Positions 14,597-23,340 of a DNA stretch of 54,793 nt are shown here, one piece after another. Source of the stretch: an uncultured Prevotellaceae bacterium (GTDB lineage: Bacteria > Bacteroidota > Bacteroidia > Bacteroidales > Bacteroidaceae); the NCBI GenBank assembly GCA_946188345.1, contig CAMHUI010000015.1:1-54793 (forward strand), written 5' to 3'. How positions within the stretch are numbered: position 1 is the stretch's first letter; every line of letters starts with the position of its first letter. Both the position numbers and the translations under genes were made by a program. Under the pieces are notes generated by a model, which ran no database searches, was not told where the DNA came from, and saw only the letters and a list, made by a program, of their open reading frames with translations.

Positions 14597-17500
14597 TTAG
14601 AACGTGATTTGAATACCACCGACGAGCGTCGTTACAGCAGGATACTGCCAAGCGATGACACCACTGGCGTAGGTCTCAGGATTGTAGCCAATGAAGTCGC
14701 TGGCTGTCCAGGTGTAGAGGTTGTCGGCTGAGAAGTAGACGCGAGCCTTCTCGATGAAAGCCTTCTTCGTCAGCGTCTGCGGCAGGGTGTAACCGATGGT
14801 GACGTTGCTCAGGCGCAGGAAGTTGCCACTCATGATGAAGCGGCTCGAAGCCTGTGTGCCATAGTAGGGGTCGCCATAGATATACTGAGGATACTTGGCA
14901 TCCTTGTTCTCGGGAGTCCAGGAGTCTTCGGCAACTACCTCCAGCGGAGTGCGGCCCGACATGCCCCAACCGGTGAAGCGGGCACCACTGTCGTAGACCT
15001 TACCGCCAAGGCGATAGTTGAACGAGAGGCTGGCATCAAGACCATTGTACTTGAACGATGTTCCGAAACCGCCGAAGAACTTCGGGTTGGCCTGGCCAAC
15101 GTAGCGCTTCTCGGCCTCGTTGTAGTTCTCTGTGGTCTCGTCGCCCTCGGCGTTCTTATACCACATGGGCTTACCGTTCTCAGGATTCACACCGGCATAC
15201 TCGCGCAGATAGAACTGGTTGTAGGGATGACCCGGCTCGATGATGTAGTAGGTTCCCTCGATAGGCAGATCGGTAGACAGCTTGACAACCTCGTTCTTGT
15301 TGTAGGTGAAGTTGGCATATACAGTCCAGTCGATAGCCTTGTTGCGGATGACGACAGCGTTCAGGGCAGCTTCGATACCCTTGTTGCTGATTTCACCGAT
15401 GTTACGATAGGTGGAAGACATACCGGTGGTCAGTGACAGAGGAACCTCGAACAGAGCATCGGAAGTCTTTTCGTTGTAGTAGTCGAGTGAGAGGTTGATG
15501 CGGTCGAAGAACAGCAGGTCAACACCCACGTCGAGCTTCTTGGAAACCTCCCAGGTCAGGTTCGGGTTGCTGATGGTCGTGGGAACCATGCCGGCAGTGC
15601 CGTGATAGTTGTATCCAGACTCATAGAAACCGCGGGCAGAATACCAACCGATATCCTGGTTACCGACAGTACCATAGGAAGCGCGCAGCGTGCCGTTGGT
15701 GAGCACCTTGTTCTTCGGGAAGAAGGTCTCGTTGGTGAAACGCCACTTGCCACCTACCGACCAGAAGGTACCCCAGCGCTTGTCGGCACCGAAGACGGAG
15801 CTGCCGTCGCGACGGGCTGAAGCGGAGAGATAGTACTTGTCGTCGTAAGAGTAGTGGACATCACCGAAGTAAGAAGCCAGGCGAGCCTGCGACTTGTAGT
15901 ATTCAGAGTCGTTCCAGTGGCCGACGGTGCTCATGTCGCGCATGCCGGCATTGGCAAACGGGAAGTTGTCACCGCAATAGTATTCATACCAGTAGTCCTT
16001 GCGCTGCGACTCCTGACCCAGCATGACGCTGATGTCGTGCTTGCCGGCGAAGTTGTAGTTCCAACCCAGGACGTTGGTCCAGGTCAGCGTGCTCGTCTGA
16101 GAGTTGTACTGCTGTCCCAGTCCGGGATAGTCCATACCCTGAGGATTGGTGATAGCGCTCCAGTACTGATACTGACGCAGGTTGTAGAGGTTCACACCCA
16201 GCGTGGTCTTGGCATAGATACCCTTGCCGAAGTCTACCTGCAGGTAGGGGCTCATGGTCAGCGTGGTACTCTTGTCCTCGTTGATGTCACCAACCTTCTC
16301 GTCGTAGACAGCCAGCGGGTTGTAGTAGTCCACATTGGCATAAGTGCCGTCTTCGTTGTAAGGCTTGTCGATGGGGTTCATCGAAGAGATGGCAGCTACC
16401 GTGGCGTTAGACATTGAACCGCTGGTAGACTGAGAGAAGGCATTCTTCACAGCGTAGGCATAAGAAACATTGGCACCGGCAGTGAAGACATTGAACTTGG
16501 TGTTCAGGTTGGCACGGCCCGTGTAGCGCTTGAAGTCGGAACCGATGACGATACCCTCGGTGTCCATGTAACCGGCGCTGATGTAGTAGTTCGTGTTGCC
16601 GGTCTGGCCGTTCACGTTCACGTTGTAGTCCTGATACATACCGTTGCGGGTGACAAGGTCCATCCAGTCGGTGCTGGTCTTGCCGTCCCATTCGTAGGCA
16701 TCAACAAGATAGTCGTAGTATTCAGCAGAAGTGGCATCCTGATAGCGGTTTGAATAACCGTCGGCCAGCAAGCGCAGGAACTGCTCGGCATTGGCAAACT
16801 TCATGTTGTTGTTGGCCATCGTGGTAACACCGAACTTGCTCTCGAAGTTCACGTTAGCCTTGCCCTGAGCACCCTTCTTTGTGGTGACGACAATCACACC
16901 GTTACCTGCACGCGAACCATAGATGGCTGTAGCGGCAGCATCCTTCAGCACCGTAACCGACTCAATGTCGTTCGGGTTGATAGAAGCCATAGGGTCAGTG
17001 TAGTTGTTTGTCGTAGAACTCATAGAGTCATAGTCAGAGTTCACGGGAACACCGTCGATGACATACAGAGGCTGCGTACCCGAGTTCAGCGAACCGCGAC
17101 CGCGCACGTAGATGGAACCCCATGAACCAGGCATGCTGGTAGAGTTGTTCATCTGCACACCCGAGACGGCACCTTCCAGGGCCTTCACGAAGTTAGCATC
17201 ACTCTTCTTCTCGATAGCGTCCTTGTCGACTACGGCAGCAGCACCCGTGAACGAAGCACGGCGCTGAACGCCATAACCGGTCACCACCACTTCGCTGACA
17301 ATCTGAGCGTCAAGCTCAAGAGCAATCGTCATAGTGGGGGGGGTAACCTTAACCTTGCGAGTCATCATACCCAGATAAGACACTTCAATGAAGCTGTCGT
17401 TGTTGGGAACGCTTACTGCAAACTGGCCGTCAAGGTCGGTCACTGCAGCGGTACTCGTACCGACAACCTGAACCTTGGCACCAGGCACGGGATCACCTGT

Positions 17501-17599
17501 GGCCGATTCAACAACCGTACCACTCACTTTCACCTGTGCCATTGCTGCTCCTGCGCTCAGCAGGAGACCAGCAAGAAACAATGTTAGTCTTTTTTTCAT
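14597..17599 (-). CDS. susC: SusC/RagA-family TonB-linked outer-membrane transporter
   Basis: The 1000-residue protein carries a signal peptide, a carboxypeptidase-regulatory-like domain (residues about 23-100, VKVSGTVVESATGDPVPGAKV) and the SusC/RagA box with the TonB-dependent VVVTGYGVQRRASFTGA. The plug follows (LEGAVSGVQMNNSTSMPGSWGSIYVRGRGSLNSGTQPLYVIDGVPVNSDYDS region, IESVTVLKDAAATAIYGSRAGNGVIVVTTKKG). The remainder is a 22-strand barrel ending in GGIQITF. It imports oligomers across the outer membrane together with SusD. A C8 run at 17336-17343 (codons 86-88) is a possible slippage site. Expression is from a promoter about 250 bp upstream, leaving a long leader. Confidence 0.95.
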   Translation of the reverse strand: MKKRLTLFLAGLLLSAGAAMAQVKVSGTVVESATGDPVPGAKVQVVGTSTAAVTDLDGQFAVSVPNNDSFIEVSYLGMMTRKVKVTPPTMTIALELDAQIVSEVVVTGYGVQRRASFTGAAAVVDKDAIEKKSDANFVKALEGAVSGVQMNNSTSMPGSWGSIYVRGRGSLNSGTQPLYVIDGVPVNSDYDSMSSTTNNYTDPMASINPNDIESVTVLKDAAATAIYGSRAGNGVIVVTTKKGAQGKANVNFESKFGVTTMANNNMKFANAEQFLRLLADGYSNRYQDATSAEYYDYLVDAYEWDGKTSTDWMDLVTRNGMYQDYNVNVNGQTGNTNYYISAGYMDTEGIVIGSDFKRYTGRANLNTKFNVFTAGANVSYAYAVKNAFSQSTSGSMSNATVAAISSMNPIDKPYNEDGTYANVDYYNPLAVYDEKVGDINEDKSTTLTMSPYLQVDFGKGIYAKTTLGVNLYNLRQYQYWSAITNPQGMDYPGLGQQYNSQTSTLTWTNVLGWNYNFAGKHDISVMLGQESQRKDYWYEYYCGDNFPFANAGMRDMSTVGHWNDSEYYKSQARLASYFGDVHYSYDDKYYLSASARRDGSSVFGADKRWGTFWSVGGKWRFTNETFFPKNKVLTNGTLRASYGTVGNQDIGWYSARGFYESGYNYHGTAGMVPTTISNPNLTWEVSKKLDVGVDLLFFDRINLSLDYYNEKTSDALFEVPLSLTTGMSSTYRNIGEISNKGIEAALNAVVIRNKAIDWTVYANFTYNKNEVVKLSTDLPIEGTYYIIEPGHPYNQFYLREYAGVNPENGKPMWYKNAEGDETTENYNEAEKRYVGQANPKFFGGFGTSFKYNGLDASLSFNYRLGGKVYDSGARFTGWGMSGRTPLEVVAEDSWTPENKDAKYPQYIYGDPYYGTQASSRFIMSGNFLRLSNVTIGYTLPQTLTKKAFIEKARVYFSADNLYTWTASDFIGYNPETYASGVIAWQYPAVTTLVGGIQITF

Positions 17600-17847
17600 A
17601 AAACTCTCTCTAAAATTAATAACTAAAATGAATTATTATATTTTCTAAATATGCCTAAAAGAATGCTCTCTCTATTTATTTTGTTTAACTTTGTGGGTGA
17701 AATCTGGTTCATCGGGTCTCACATTACATAAATAACACCATTTTCAAACAACAAACTGCTTACCTCCGCGGCGGGAGGAGCAACATTCAACCATTTTCAA
17801 TGGCCGCAAATTGTATCATGGGTTGTTGTGCTATCCCGAATTGCTTG

Positions 17848-17879
17848 CAAAAGTACGCCATTTCATCCTCTCCTGCAAA
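17848..17879 (-). promoter_or_regulatory. Promoter of susC-susD with a ~240-nt leader
   Basis: On the minus strand TTTG (17876-17879), a 20-bp spacer and TACTTTTG (17848-17855) match the consensus. The susC start is about 240 nt downstream. The leader contains a GC-rich hairpin near 17763-17778 (CCTCC...GGAGG on the sense strand). Between this promoter and 18016 I see only A/T-rich DNA. Confidence 0.7.
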
Positions 17880-18015
17880 TAATTTTATTAAAAAGCCCCG
17901 TTTTTAAACATTTATTAACTAAAATACGCAAAATAATTGTTACAACTCAAGATTTTTGAACCTTTCAGATGTTTCAAATCGACATTTTTGCAGTCTTTTT
18001 TGTATAAAACTGAAA

Positions 18016-18031
18016 TTGTTTGCGCAAACAA
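18016..18031. promoter_or_regulatory. 16-bp perfect palindrome upstream of susC (possible operator)
   Basis: TTGTTTGCGCAAACAA is a perfect 16-bp palindrome about 140 bp upstream of the susC promoter. A second short palindrome CTCTATAGAG follows at 18032-18041. Dyad symmetry of this size suits a dimeric regulator. It is a candidate site only; the WYL regulator at 19005 is the nearest regulator gene. Confidence 0.45.
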
Positions 18032-18060
18032 CTCTATAGAGATGTTTCTGTTTACAACTG

Positions 18061-18132
18061 TTAAAGCATGCCTTCCAGTGAATCGATGACTTTTCTGTTA
18101 GCTTCGGCCATAGCTGTTTCGTCGCTATTCTT
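18061..18132 (-). other. Short open peptide frame, possible gene-end remnant
   Basis: Read on the minus strand, bases up to about 18132 encode a short charged peptide ending AEANRKVIDSLEGML and TAA (18061-18063), with an in-frame stop about 110 bp upstream. It looks like a helical protein C-terminus or a 16-residue peptide from the ATG at 18108. I do not recognise it. It may be what is left of a gene lost when the neighbouring sequence was rearranged. Confidence 0.2.
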
Positions 18133-18179
18133 TATATATAAATGTGGTACGCGTGTGCGCGTGGTCCATAGCCTGGGCT

Positions 18180-18485
18180 ATGGTATTGAGGTTTACTTGT
18201 TGTTGCAACTGGAATGAGTCCACCAACGAGGTTACCGTCCCCGAGCAGTTCACCGGCTACACCTACACGTCCTATGGCGAAGTCTACGTGATGGAAGGCG
18301 ACGCCTACCAGAGCTATGACGACGGAGACGGAGTAGAGGGCGGAGCGGGTCACCGCTACTACGATCCCGAGACCTTCCACTTCCAGATGGTATACTATGT
18401 TTCCTCTTTTGATATTCCCGGAATCTCTTGTGGATGGTTATTCCCGTCAGGGGAAATAATGTCAGCCGGAAGCATCGCAACGTGA
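18180..18485 (+). pseudogene. Degenerate lipoprotein-like ORF
   Basis: The frame from ATG 18180 encodes about 101 residues with three consecutive Cys near the start (RFTCCCNWNESTN). A plausible extracellular segment rich in Tyr/Asp/Gly follows (EQFTGYTYTSYGEVYVMEGD). It lacks a clear hydrophobic signal before the Cys run, and it ends exactly where the 430-bp repeat begins. I read it as a truncated or frameshifted remnant of a small lipoprotein gene rather than an intact gene. An opposite-strand frame over the same bases looks less protein-like. No known family is recognised. Confidence 0.3.
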
Positions 18486-18486
18486 T

Positions 18487-18916
18487 TCATCTTGTCAAGA
18501 TTTTTTCCTGAAAAATACTGTCGTGGAAAATCATCGTTCTAGAAAAAAACGGGACTTTTCCGGCCAACCTTCCAAGAGTTTTTTGCCATCTTCAAAGACT
18601 TTTGGTACAAATCATCAGGACTTTTGTACCGATTCGCCCGATGATTTCTTAGAAATCGCACCACGATTTCTTACGAATCGTCATGACTTTTGTACCAAAA
18701 GTCTGGGTGAAGGGACTTTAGTCGCTGTTCAAAAATTCGGGTAGGTTGTTCGGTTTCTTACCTGTTGATAAATAAGAAAACGCTATCTGTCTCACTGTCA
18801 GTAGGTTGTGTTTAATGGCTCATGGCTGCGTTATTTGCGACCGGGGAAAAATAATTTCAGAAAAAGGCGATTCTCAGGGCCGTAAAAAGGATATTTTGTC
18901 ATTTTTTTTCAAAGCC
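18487..18916 (+). repeat. ~430-bp structured intergenic repeat, copy A
   Basis: This stretch aligns along nearly its whole length with the reverse complement of 49430-49863. Shared blocks, in order: TTGTCAAGATTTTT, CGTTCTAGAAAAAAA-CGGGAC, GCCATCTT, AGACTTTTGGTACAAATC, GGACTTTTGTACCGATTCG, TCTTAGAAATCG, GACTTTTGTACCAAAAGTCT, AACGCTATCT, CTCATGGCTGCGTTATTTG, GGGCCGTAAAAA-GGAT and TTTGTCATTTTTTT. The middle folds into nested hairpins, including a CACCA-loop stem that is imperfect here. Open frames in the two copies do not correspond, so it is non-coding. It lies between a gene remnant and the end of the WYL regulator gene. Confidence 0.85.
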
Positions 18917-19004
18917 TCGAGCTTTCAGAAAAAGTGACAGTCGAAATTTTCTGCCGGCAGCAATAGAATCTGGTGATATACTTAATGACCTGTTGCCGTC
19001 CCCC

Positions 19005-19907
19005 TTAGACTCCATTCTTTTTGATGCTTCTCTTCGCTTCGATGTAGGCTTTAAACTCGTCGTTGCCCAGCACATCAATGTCTTCATAGAGTCCGAGAAC
19101 GAAGCGCCCGATGCCGAGGAAGCTGACGAAGTCGGTCTGGAACAGCCAGTGGGTGTCGTCTTCCTGGGTGAAACAATCGTAGGAGTCGGGGCACTCCTCG
19201 AGCATAAGGTTGTGGGCAAGCAGCCCCATGCGCAGGCTGACGGGATGGCGCTCTTCTCCGCTGAACATGAAGAGGTCGGTGTAGGCTTCCTTGTGCAGCG
19301 CCTCGCTTATCCACTCGATGTCGAGTATTTCTACGCTCTCCATGCGTGCCAGGCGGTAGGTTTTGTTGGTGTGGGTCTTGATTTCGTGGCATCTGACGTC
19401 CAGTCCCCTGTTCATCAGCATGAAGGGCTCCACGTATCGGTCGGCCACGGTTTGGCTGTGGGGCGACGAGTAGTTTCTCAGCACCACCATCTTCTTTTCG
19501 GCCATGGCGGCCTTCAGCGTCTGGATGTTGCGGTCAATCAGCTGCTGCCGCTCGGGGCTGACGAGCTCTTCAAGATGGAAAAACCTGTCGAGCTTGATTC
19601 TTGCCGAACGAGCCGTGGAGTCGTTGTTATCTTCATTTCCTATCAGTCGCCGCAGGTAGAGGGCTTCCTCGGGCGTGAGCGAGATGTTTTCGTGCAGGCG
19701 CTTGAAGAAGGGCGATGTCCGGTCGAGCTGATAGTAGTTGCCGTTCTGGATGAGCTTGAAGTTGCTCCGCCGGAAGTAATCCATATAGTAGTAGAGGGTT
19801 CGGCGGGTGACCCCCAACTGGTCGGCCATGTCTTGAATCGTGTGGTTGGAATTGTCGGTGAGCAGCAGGAGGAGGTCGAGCTCCCGACCGTATTTGTTCA
19901 TTTTCAT
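19005..19907 (-). CDS. WYL-domain transcriptional regulator
   Basis: The 300-residue protein has an N-terminal helix-turn-helix (LLLLTDNSNHTIQDMADQLGVTRRTLYYYMDYFRRSNF, HTH_11/DeoR-like). A WYL-type domain follows at about residues 140-235, including RNYSSPHSQTVADRYVEPFMLMNRGLDVRCHE and LARMESVEILD, and then a WCX-like C-terminal region (HPVSLRMGLLAHNLMLEECPD). WYL proteins sense nucleic-acid or nucleotide ligands and often control DNA-repair or defence genes, but here no such locus is adjacent. Start may be M1 (19907) or M3 (19901). It lies 41 bp downstream of rnhB on the same strand. Confidence 0.85.
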   Translation of the reverse strand: MKMNKYGRELDLLLLLTDNSNHTIQDMADQLGVTRRTLYYYMDYFRRSNFKLIQNGNYYQLDRTSPFFKRLHENISLTPEEALYLRRLIGNEDNNDSTARSARIKLDRFFHLEELVSPERQQLIDRNIQTLKAAMAEKKMVVLRNYSSPHSQTVADRYVEPFMLMNRGLDVRCHEIKTHTNKTYRLARMESVEILDIEWISEALHKEAYTDLFMFSGEERHPVSLRMGLLAHNLMLEECPDSYDCFTQEDDTHWLFQTDFVSFLGIGRFVLGLYEDIDVLGNDEFKAYIEAKRSIKKNGV

Positions 19908-19948
19908 AGGCTTATTCTTTGATGCGTGTGTGTGGCTTGGCGGCCGGG

Positions 19949-20554
19949 TTAAAAGTCCAGCGACAGTTCCTGCGGGTCGCCCAGCAGGTTGTAGCTCATC
20001 CGGTGATAGGGCGAAGGGCCGTATTCTCGTATGGCGTCGCGGTGTTTCTTCGTGGGATAGCCCTTGTTGGAGAGCCAGTCGTATTGCGGGTATTCCCCGG
20101 CCAGCCGGTTCATGTAGTCGTCGCGATAGGTCTTGGCCAGGATGGATGCCGCCGCAATGGCCATGAATTTTGCGTCGCCCTTGACGATGCAGGTGTGGGG
20201 CAGCTGGCGGTATGGTTTGAACTTGTTACCGTCGACGATGACGGCCTGAGGTCTGAGCGTCAGCTGGTCCAGGGCGCGGTGCATGGCCAGGATGGAGGCG
20301 TTGAGGATGTTGATGCGGTCAATCTCTTCGGGCGTGACGATGCCTACGGCCCAGCTCAGGGCGTCGCGCTGGATAATCTCGCGCAAGGCATAGCGGCGAC
20401 GCTCCGTGAGTTGCTTCGAGTCGTTCAGCAGTTCGTTCTCATAGTCTTCCGGCAGAATGACGGCTGCCGCATAGACACTTCCAGCCAGACAGCCACGACC
20501 GGCCTCGTCGCAACCAGCCTCGATGAGGCCCTCATAGTAGTGATTTTTGAGCAT
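19949..20554 (-). CDS. rnhB: Ribonuclease HII
   Basis: This 201-residue enzyme removes ribonucleotides and RNA primers from RNA-DNA hybrids. It shows the type-2 RNase H motif GCDEAGRGCLAG with the first acidic pair, then LNDSKQLTERRR, the Asp in AVIVDGNKF, and KGDAKFMAIAAASILAKTYRD. The length matches family members when started at ATG 20554 (MLKNHYYEG); a start 10 codons earlier is possible but adds a non-conserved tail. The WYL regulator follows 41 bp later. Confidence 0.95.
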   Translation of the reverse strand: MLKNHYYEGLIEAGCDEAGRGCLAGSVYAAAVILPEDYENELLNDSKQLTERRRYALREIIQRDALSWAVGIVTPEEIDRINILNASILAMHRALDQLTLRPQAVIVDGNKFKPYRQLPHTCIVKGDAKFMAIAAASILAKTYRDDYMNRLAGEYPQYDWLSNKGYPTKKHRDAIREYGPSPYHRMSYNLLGDPQELSLDF

Positions 20555-20673
20555 GTTATGTGAACGGATGTTAATTTCTAACATTAATTAACTAAGAATT
20601 TTTATTTGTGAAGTGTTGCTTCCACGGATAGCATTACTTTTGCAGCAGAAAACAAATTTAAAGATTTAAGATT

Positions 20674-20973
20674 ATGGAGAAGAACATCACTTTATCAGCC
20701 AACAGCCTCTTTGCAGCAGGCTTAGTGAACACCGTCGTTAACTTTGTGGCAGGTCTTCGGTCTGTTTTCAGCATGCCTTTCGAGGCATTGCGCCGCTATT
20801 ACAGTCATGTGCTTGAGCGTGAGCTCAACAGGCGGCAGACGTGGCTGCTCGTTCATGCCCAGGTGGCTTTCCTCTTCGCAGCCTTTGCCTGCGGCGGTGC
20901 GCTGCTGTTGCGCCTGGCCTTCTGCGTATGGTTCCTGCTGGCCGTGCTGCAATGCAAGCGGGCACTGGCCTGA
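20674..20973 (+). CDS. Small membrane protein of unknown function
   Basis: The 99-residue product has an amphipathic N-terminus, a basic mid-section (FEALRRYYSHVLERELNRRQ) and one or two membrane segments at about residues 60-92 (LLVHAQVAFLFAAFACGG, LLLRLAFCVWFLLAVL). A -7-like TACTTTTG (20635-20642) precedes it, but no -33 is evident. It converges with the cyclo-ligase gene, whose end is 21 bp away. Codon use looks native. I recognise no family. Confidence 0.6.
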   Translation: MEKNITLSANSLFAAGLVNTVVNFVAGLRSVFSMPFEALRRYYSHVLERELNRRQTWLLVHAQVAFLFAAFACGGALLLRLAFCVWFLLAVLQCKRALA

Positions 20974-20994
20974 GCATGCGTCAGATACGCTGTC

Positions 20995-21537
20995 TTAGCT
21001 GATGACCTCGTTCATGGCGATGTCATGAAGGTCGGTTGGCACGTGCTCTACCAGTTGAAAGGGGAAGCAGAGGCCGATGAGGTAGGGCAGGGGATGTGTT
21101 GCAGCCAGCAGGCGGTCGTAGTAGCCTCGTCCGCGACCCAGCCGGTGCCCTTGGGCATCGAAGGCGATGCCGGGAACGACGACAATGTCGGCTTGTTGCC
21201 AGGCAGTGTCGGAAGCGTTTCCACCAGTGCCTTCCATGATGCCGAACGCTCCCTTTTCCAATCCTCCCTCGTATGGCAGGAAGGTCATTTCGCCGTCTCC
21301 CGTCACCTTGGGCAGGTAGACCTGTTTGCCGGCCGTTCTGAGCTGCTCGATGGCTTCATGAGTGAAGACTTCGTCGGGCAGGGAGTGGTAGAGGCAGATG
21401 CCATTGGCCTTTTTGACGGCAGGGTGGGCGAGGAGCCTCTCAATGATAGGCTTCGACAGCAGCTGCAGCTGCCCAGGCGTGTAGGCCTGCTTGCGCCGAC
21501 GTATTTCCTGCCTGAGGGAAGCCTTCTCCATATCCAT
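20995..21537 (-). CDS. 5-formyltetrahydrofolate cyclo-ligase
   Basis: This 180-residue ATP-dependent enzyme converts 5-formyl-THF to 5,10-methenyl-THF, returning the storage form to one-carbon metabolism. It begins with the helix KASLRQEIRRRKQAY, has CLYHSLPDEV and YLPKVTGDGEMTF, and the ATP/phosphate loop GHRLGRGRGYYDRLLA with the family's GRGxGYYDR, then IGLCFPFQLVEHVPTDLHD. Size is typical. It is the last gene of the M3 peptidase-dCMP deaminase-S41 protease run, 29 bp after the S41 gene. The alternative start is Met3. Confidence 0.93.
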   Translation of the reverse strand: MDMEKASLRQEIRRRKQAYTPGQLQLLSKPIIERLLAHPAVKKANGICLYHSLPDEVFTHEAIEQLRTAGKQVYLPKVTGDGEMTFLPYEGGLEKGAFGIMEGTGGNASDTAWQQADIVVVPGIAFDAQGHRLGRGRGYYDRLLAATHPLPYLIGLCFPFQLVEHVPTDLHDIAMNEVIS

Positions 21538-21566
21538 CCTTCTATGTTCCTTCTTCCTTTTTATTC

Positions 21567-23270
21567 TTATGCCCGTGCAACGAGCGCAACGGGCGACTTC
21601 ATCGACGGATAGCCGCTTGCGACTCTGTTCAAGGCGACTATCTCGTCAGCCTCCTCGTCGTTCTTTGGGAAAGCCTCGCCCTTGTCAATCAGCTCAATAG
21701 ACTGCAGGATGACGGGGTCGTCGGTGTTGATATATTGTGTCCAGGCGTCTTCGTTGAGCATATTATAGACGATGCGGCTGATGAGATAGCGGCTGAGGAG
21801 CTTGTGAGACTGCTGAATCATGATGTTGCGGCGCTTCAGGCCGTGCTGGTCGGCATAGGTTGCAAAGCGGTCGACGATGTTCTGGCGCTGGAGATAGGTA
21901 TCGAGCTCGTGCCAGTCGGTAAACGGAGCCAGCGTCTGGCGGTTGTCGTCGGTGTAGTTGTAGGCAAACTGCAGGATGAGGCCGCTCATGGCCGCCTGCC
22001 GGTAGTAGTTGGTGATGCCAGTGGTGTCCTCGGGCACGAAGATGTCGGGCGTGATGCCACCGCCGCCGTATACGGTTCGTCCGATGCGGGTGTGATACTC
22101 AGGTCCCTCGTGCTTGATGCTGTCCTGCGAGAAGAACTCCCCGTGCTCGTAGCGGTTCATGAGGTCGAGCTCGTAGTCGCTGCTGACACCTGCCGTGTAG
22201 GGCTTCTGGATGCATCGCCCTGACGGGGTATAGTAGCGGGCAATGGTGAGCCGGATGAGGCTGTGGTCGGAGAACTCGAGCTGTTGCTGCACAAGGCCTT
22301 TTCCGAAGGAGCGCCGGCCGACTATCATTCCACGGTCGTTGTCCTGAATGGCTCCGGCAAAGATTTCGGCAGCCGATGCCGACTGCTCGTCGATGAGGAC
22401 TACGAGCGGCAGGGTGTCATAGTTGCCGTGGCCGTTGCTGGTGTATTCCTGCCGGGGCGACTTGCGGCCCTCGGTGTAGACGATGAGCTGGTTGCGGGGA
22501 AGGAATTCGTTGACTATCTGTACGGCTGTGGTCAGCAGTCCGCCGGTATTGCCACGCAGGTCGATGATGAGACTCTCCATGCCTTGCAGCGAGAGTCCCA
22601 CCAAGGCGTTGAGCATCTCGGGATAGGTTGTCTCGCCGAAGTTCTTGATGCGGATATAGCCTGTATTGTCGTTATACATATAGGCCGAGGCGATACTCTT
22701 CAGGGGAATCTCTCCTCGGGTGATGGTGTATTCGAGCGGTTCCTTCTGTCCGAAGCGCGTCACGCCAACGGTGACCTTGGTTCCCTCCGGACCTTTCAGA
22801 TGGCGCATGGCCATGGCGTTGTCGATGCTGTCGCCGGTGAATGGCTTGTGGTCAACGGTTACTATCTTGTCGCCAGCCAGCAGTCCGGCATGCTCGGCTG
22901 GTCCGCCGCTGATGACATTCTGAACGTGGATGGTGTCGTTGCGCAGGGTGAACTCGATGCCGATGCCCGAGAAAGAACCCTTCAGATCGTCGTTGGCCAT
23001 GGCCACGTCGGCAGCGCTGATATAGACGGAATGGGGGTCGAGCTCGGAGAGAATCTGCGGGATAGCCTCCTCGACGAGGGAGTCGATGTCAACCTGGTCG
23101 ACGTATTGGTCGTCGATGATATGTAGCAGGTTAGTCAGGCGGTTGCTGCCGGAGTTGATGATGTTAAGCCGTCGGCCCGAGAAGTGGTTGGCGTAGAAAG
23201 TGCCCACGACAATGCCGACGACAACACAGACGGCCATTAATAGCGGAGTATATTGGTTTTTGCTGTTCAT
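21567..23270 (-). CDS. S41-family C-terminal processing peptidase
   Basis: The 567-residue protein is anchored by an N-terminal membrane segment (residues about 8-27, YTPLLMAVCVVVGIVVGTFY) with a periplasmic body. It has a tail-specific protease N-terminal region (LLHIIDDQYVDQVD), a PDZ domain at about residues 90-175 (ISGGPAEHAGLLAGDKIVTVD) and the S41 catalytic domain. Ser299 (QSASAAE) and Lys324 (GRRSFGKG) form the Ser-Lys dyad, with the family's 25-residue spacing. Such proteases degrade or trim envelope proteins at their C-termini. The gap upstream to the deaminase gene contains a 9-bp tandem array. Confidence 0.94.
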   Translation of the reverse strand: MNSKNQYTPLLMAVCVVVGIVVGTFYANHFSGRRLNIINSGSNRLTNLLHIIDDQYVDQVDIDSLVEEAIPQILSELDPHSVYISAADVAMANDDLKGSFSGIGIEFTLRNDTIHVQNVISGGPAEHAGLLAGDKIVTVDHKPFTGDSIDNAMAMRHLKGPEGTKVTVGVTRFGQKEPLEYTITRGEIPLKSIASAYMYNDNTGYIRIKNFGETTYPEMLNALVGLSLQGMESLIIDLRGNTGGLLTTAVQIVNEFLPRNQLIVYTEGRKSPRQEYTSNGHGNYDTLPLVVLIDEQSASAAEIFAGAIQDNDRGMIVGRRSFGKGLVQQQLEFSDHSLIRLTIARYYTPSGRCIQKPYTAGVSSDYELDLMNRYEHGEFFSQDSIKHEGPEYHTRIGRTVYGGGGITPDIFVPEDTTGITNYYRQAAMSGLILQFAYNYTDDNRQTLAPFTDWHELDTYLQRQNIVDRFATYADQHGLKRRNIMIQQSHKLLSRYLISRIVYNMLNEDAWTQYINTDDPVILQSIELIDKGEAFPKNDEEADEIVALNRVASGYPSMKSPVALVARA

Positions 23271-23286
23271 AGTCTCTTTTTTTTTG

Positions 23287-23340
23287 ATAGTAGCAATAGT
23301 GACTATAGTATTAATAGTTCCTATAGGGATTATAGTTCGA
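23287..23340. repeat. 9-bp tandem array ATAGnnnnn (6 units), copy 1
   Basis: ATAG occurs at 23287, 23296, 23305, 23314, 23323 and 23332, exactly every 9 bp; most units read ATAGTnnnn. The array fills the gap between the dCMP deaminase stop and the S41 protease start (minus strand) and provides the last codons of the deaminase. On the sense strand the unit reads CTATnnnnn. A second array with the same period lies at 42715-42759 in front of purM. Confidence 0.8.

Noticed and set aside
18132..18380. 82-residue minus-strand frame over the lipoprotein-like remnant
   Set aside because: Composition is a repetitive Val/Gly mix typical of a shadow frame; the plus-strand reading looks more protein-like.
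18523..18744. 73-residue open frame inside repeat A
   Set aside because: The matching open frame in copy B shares only its first residues and then shifts frame, so the two copies do not encode the same protein.
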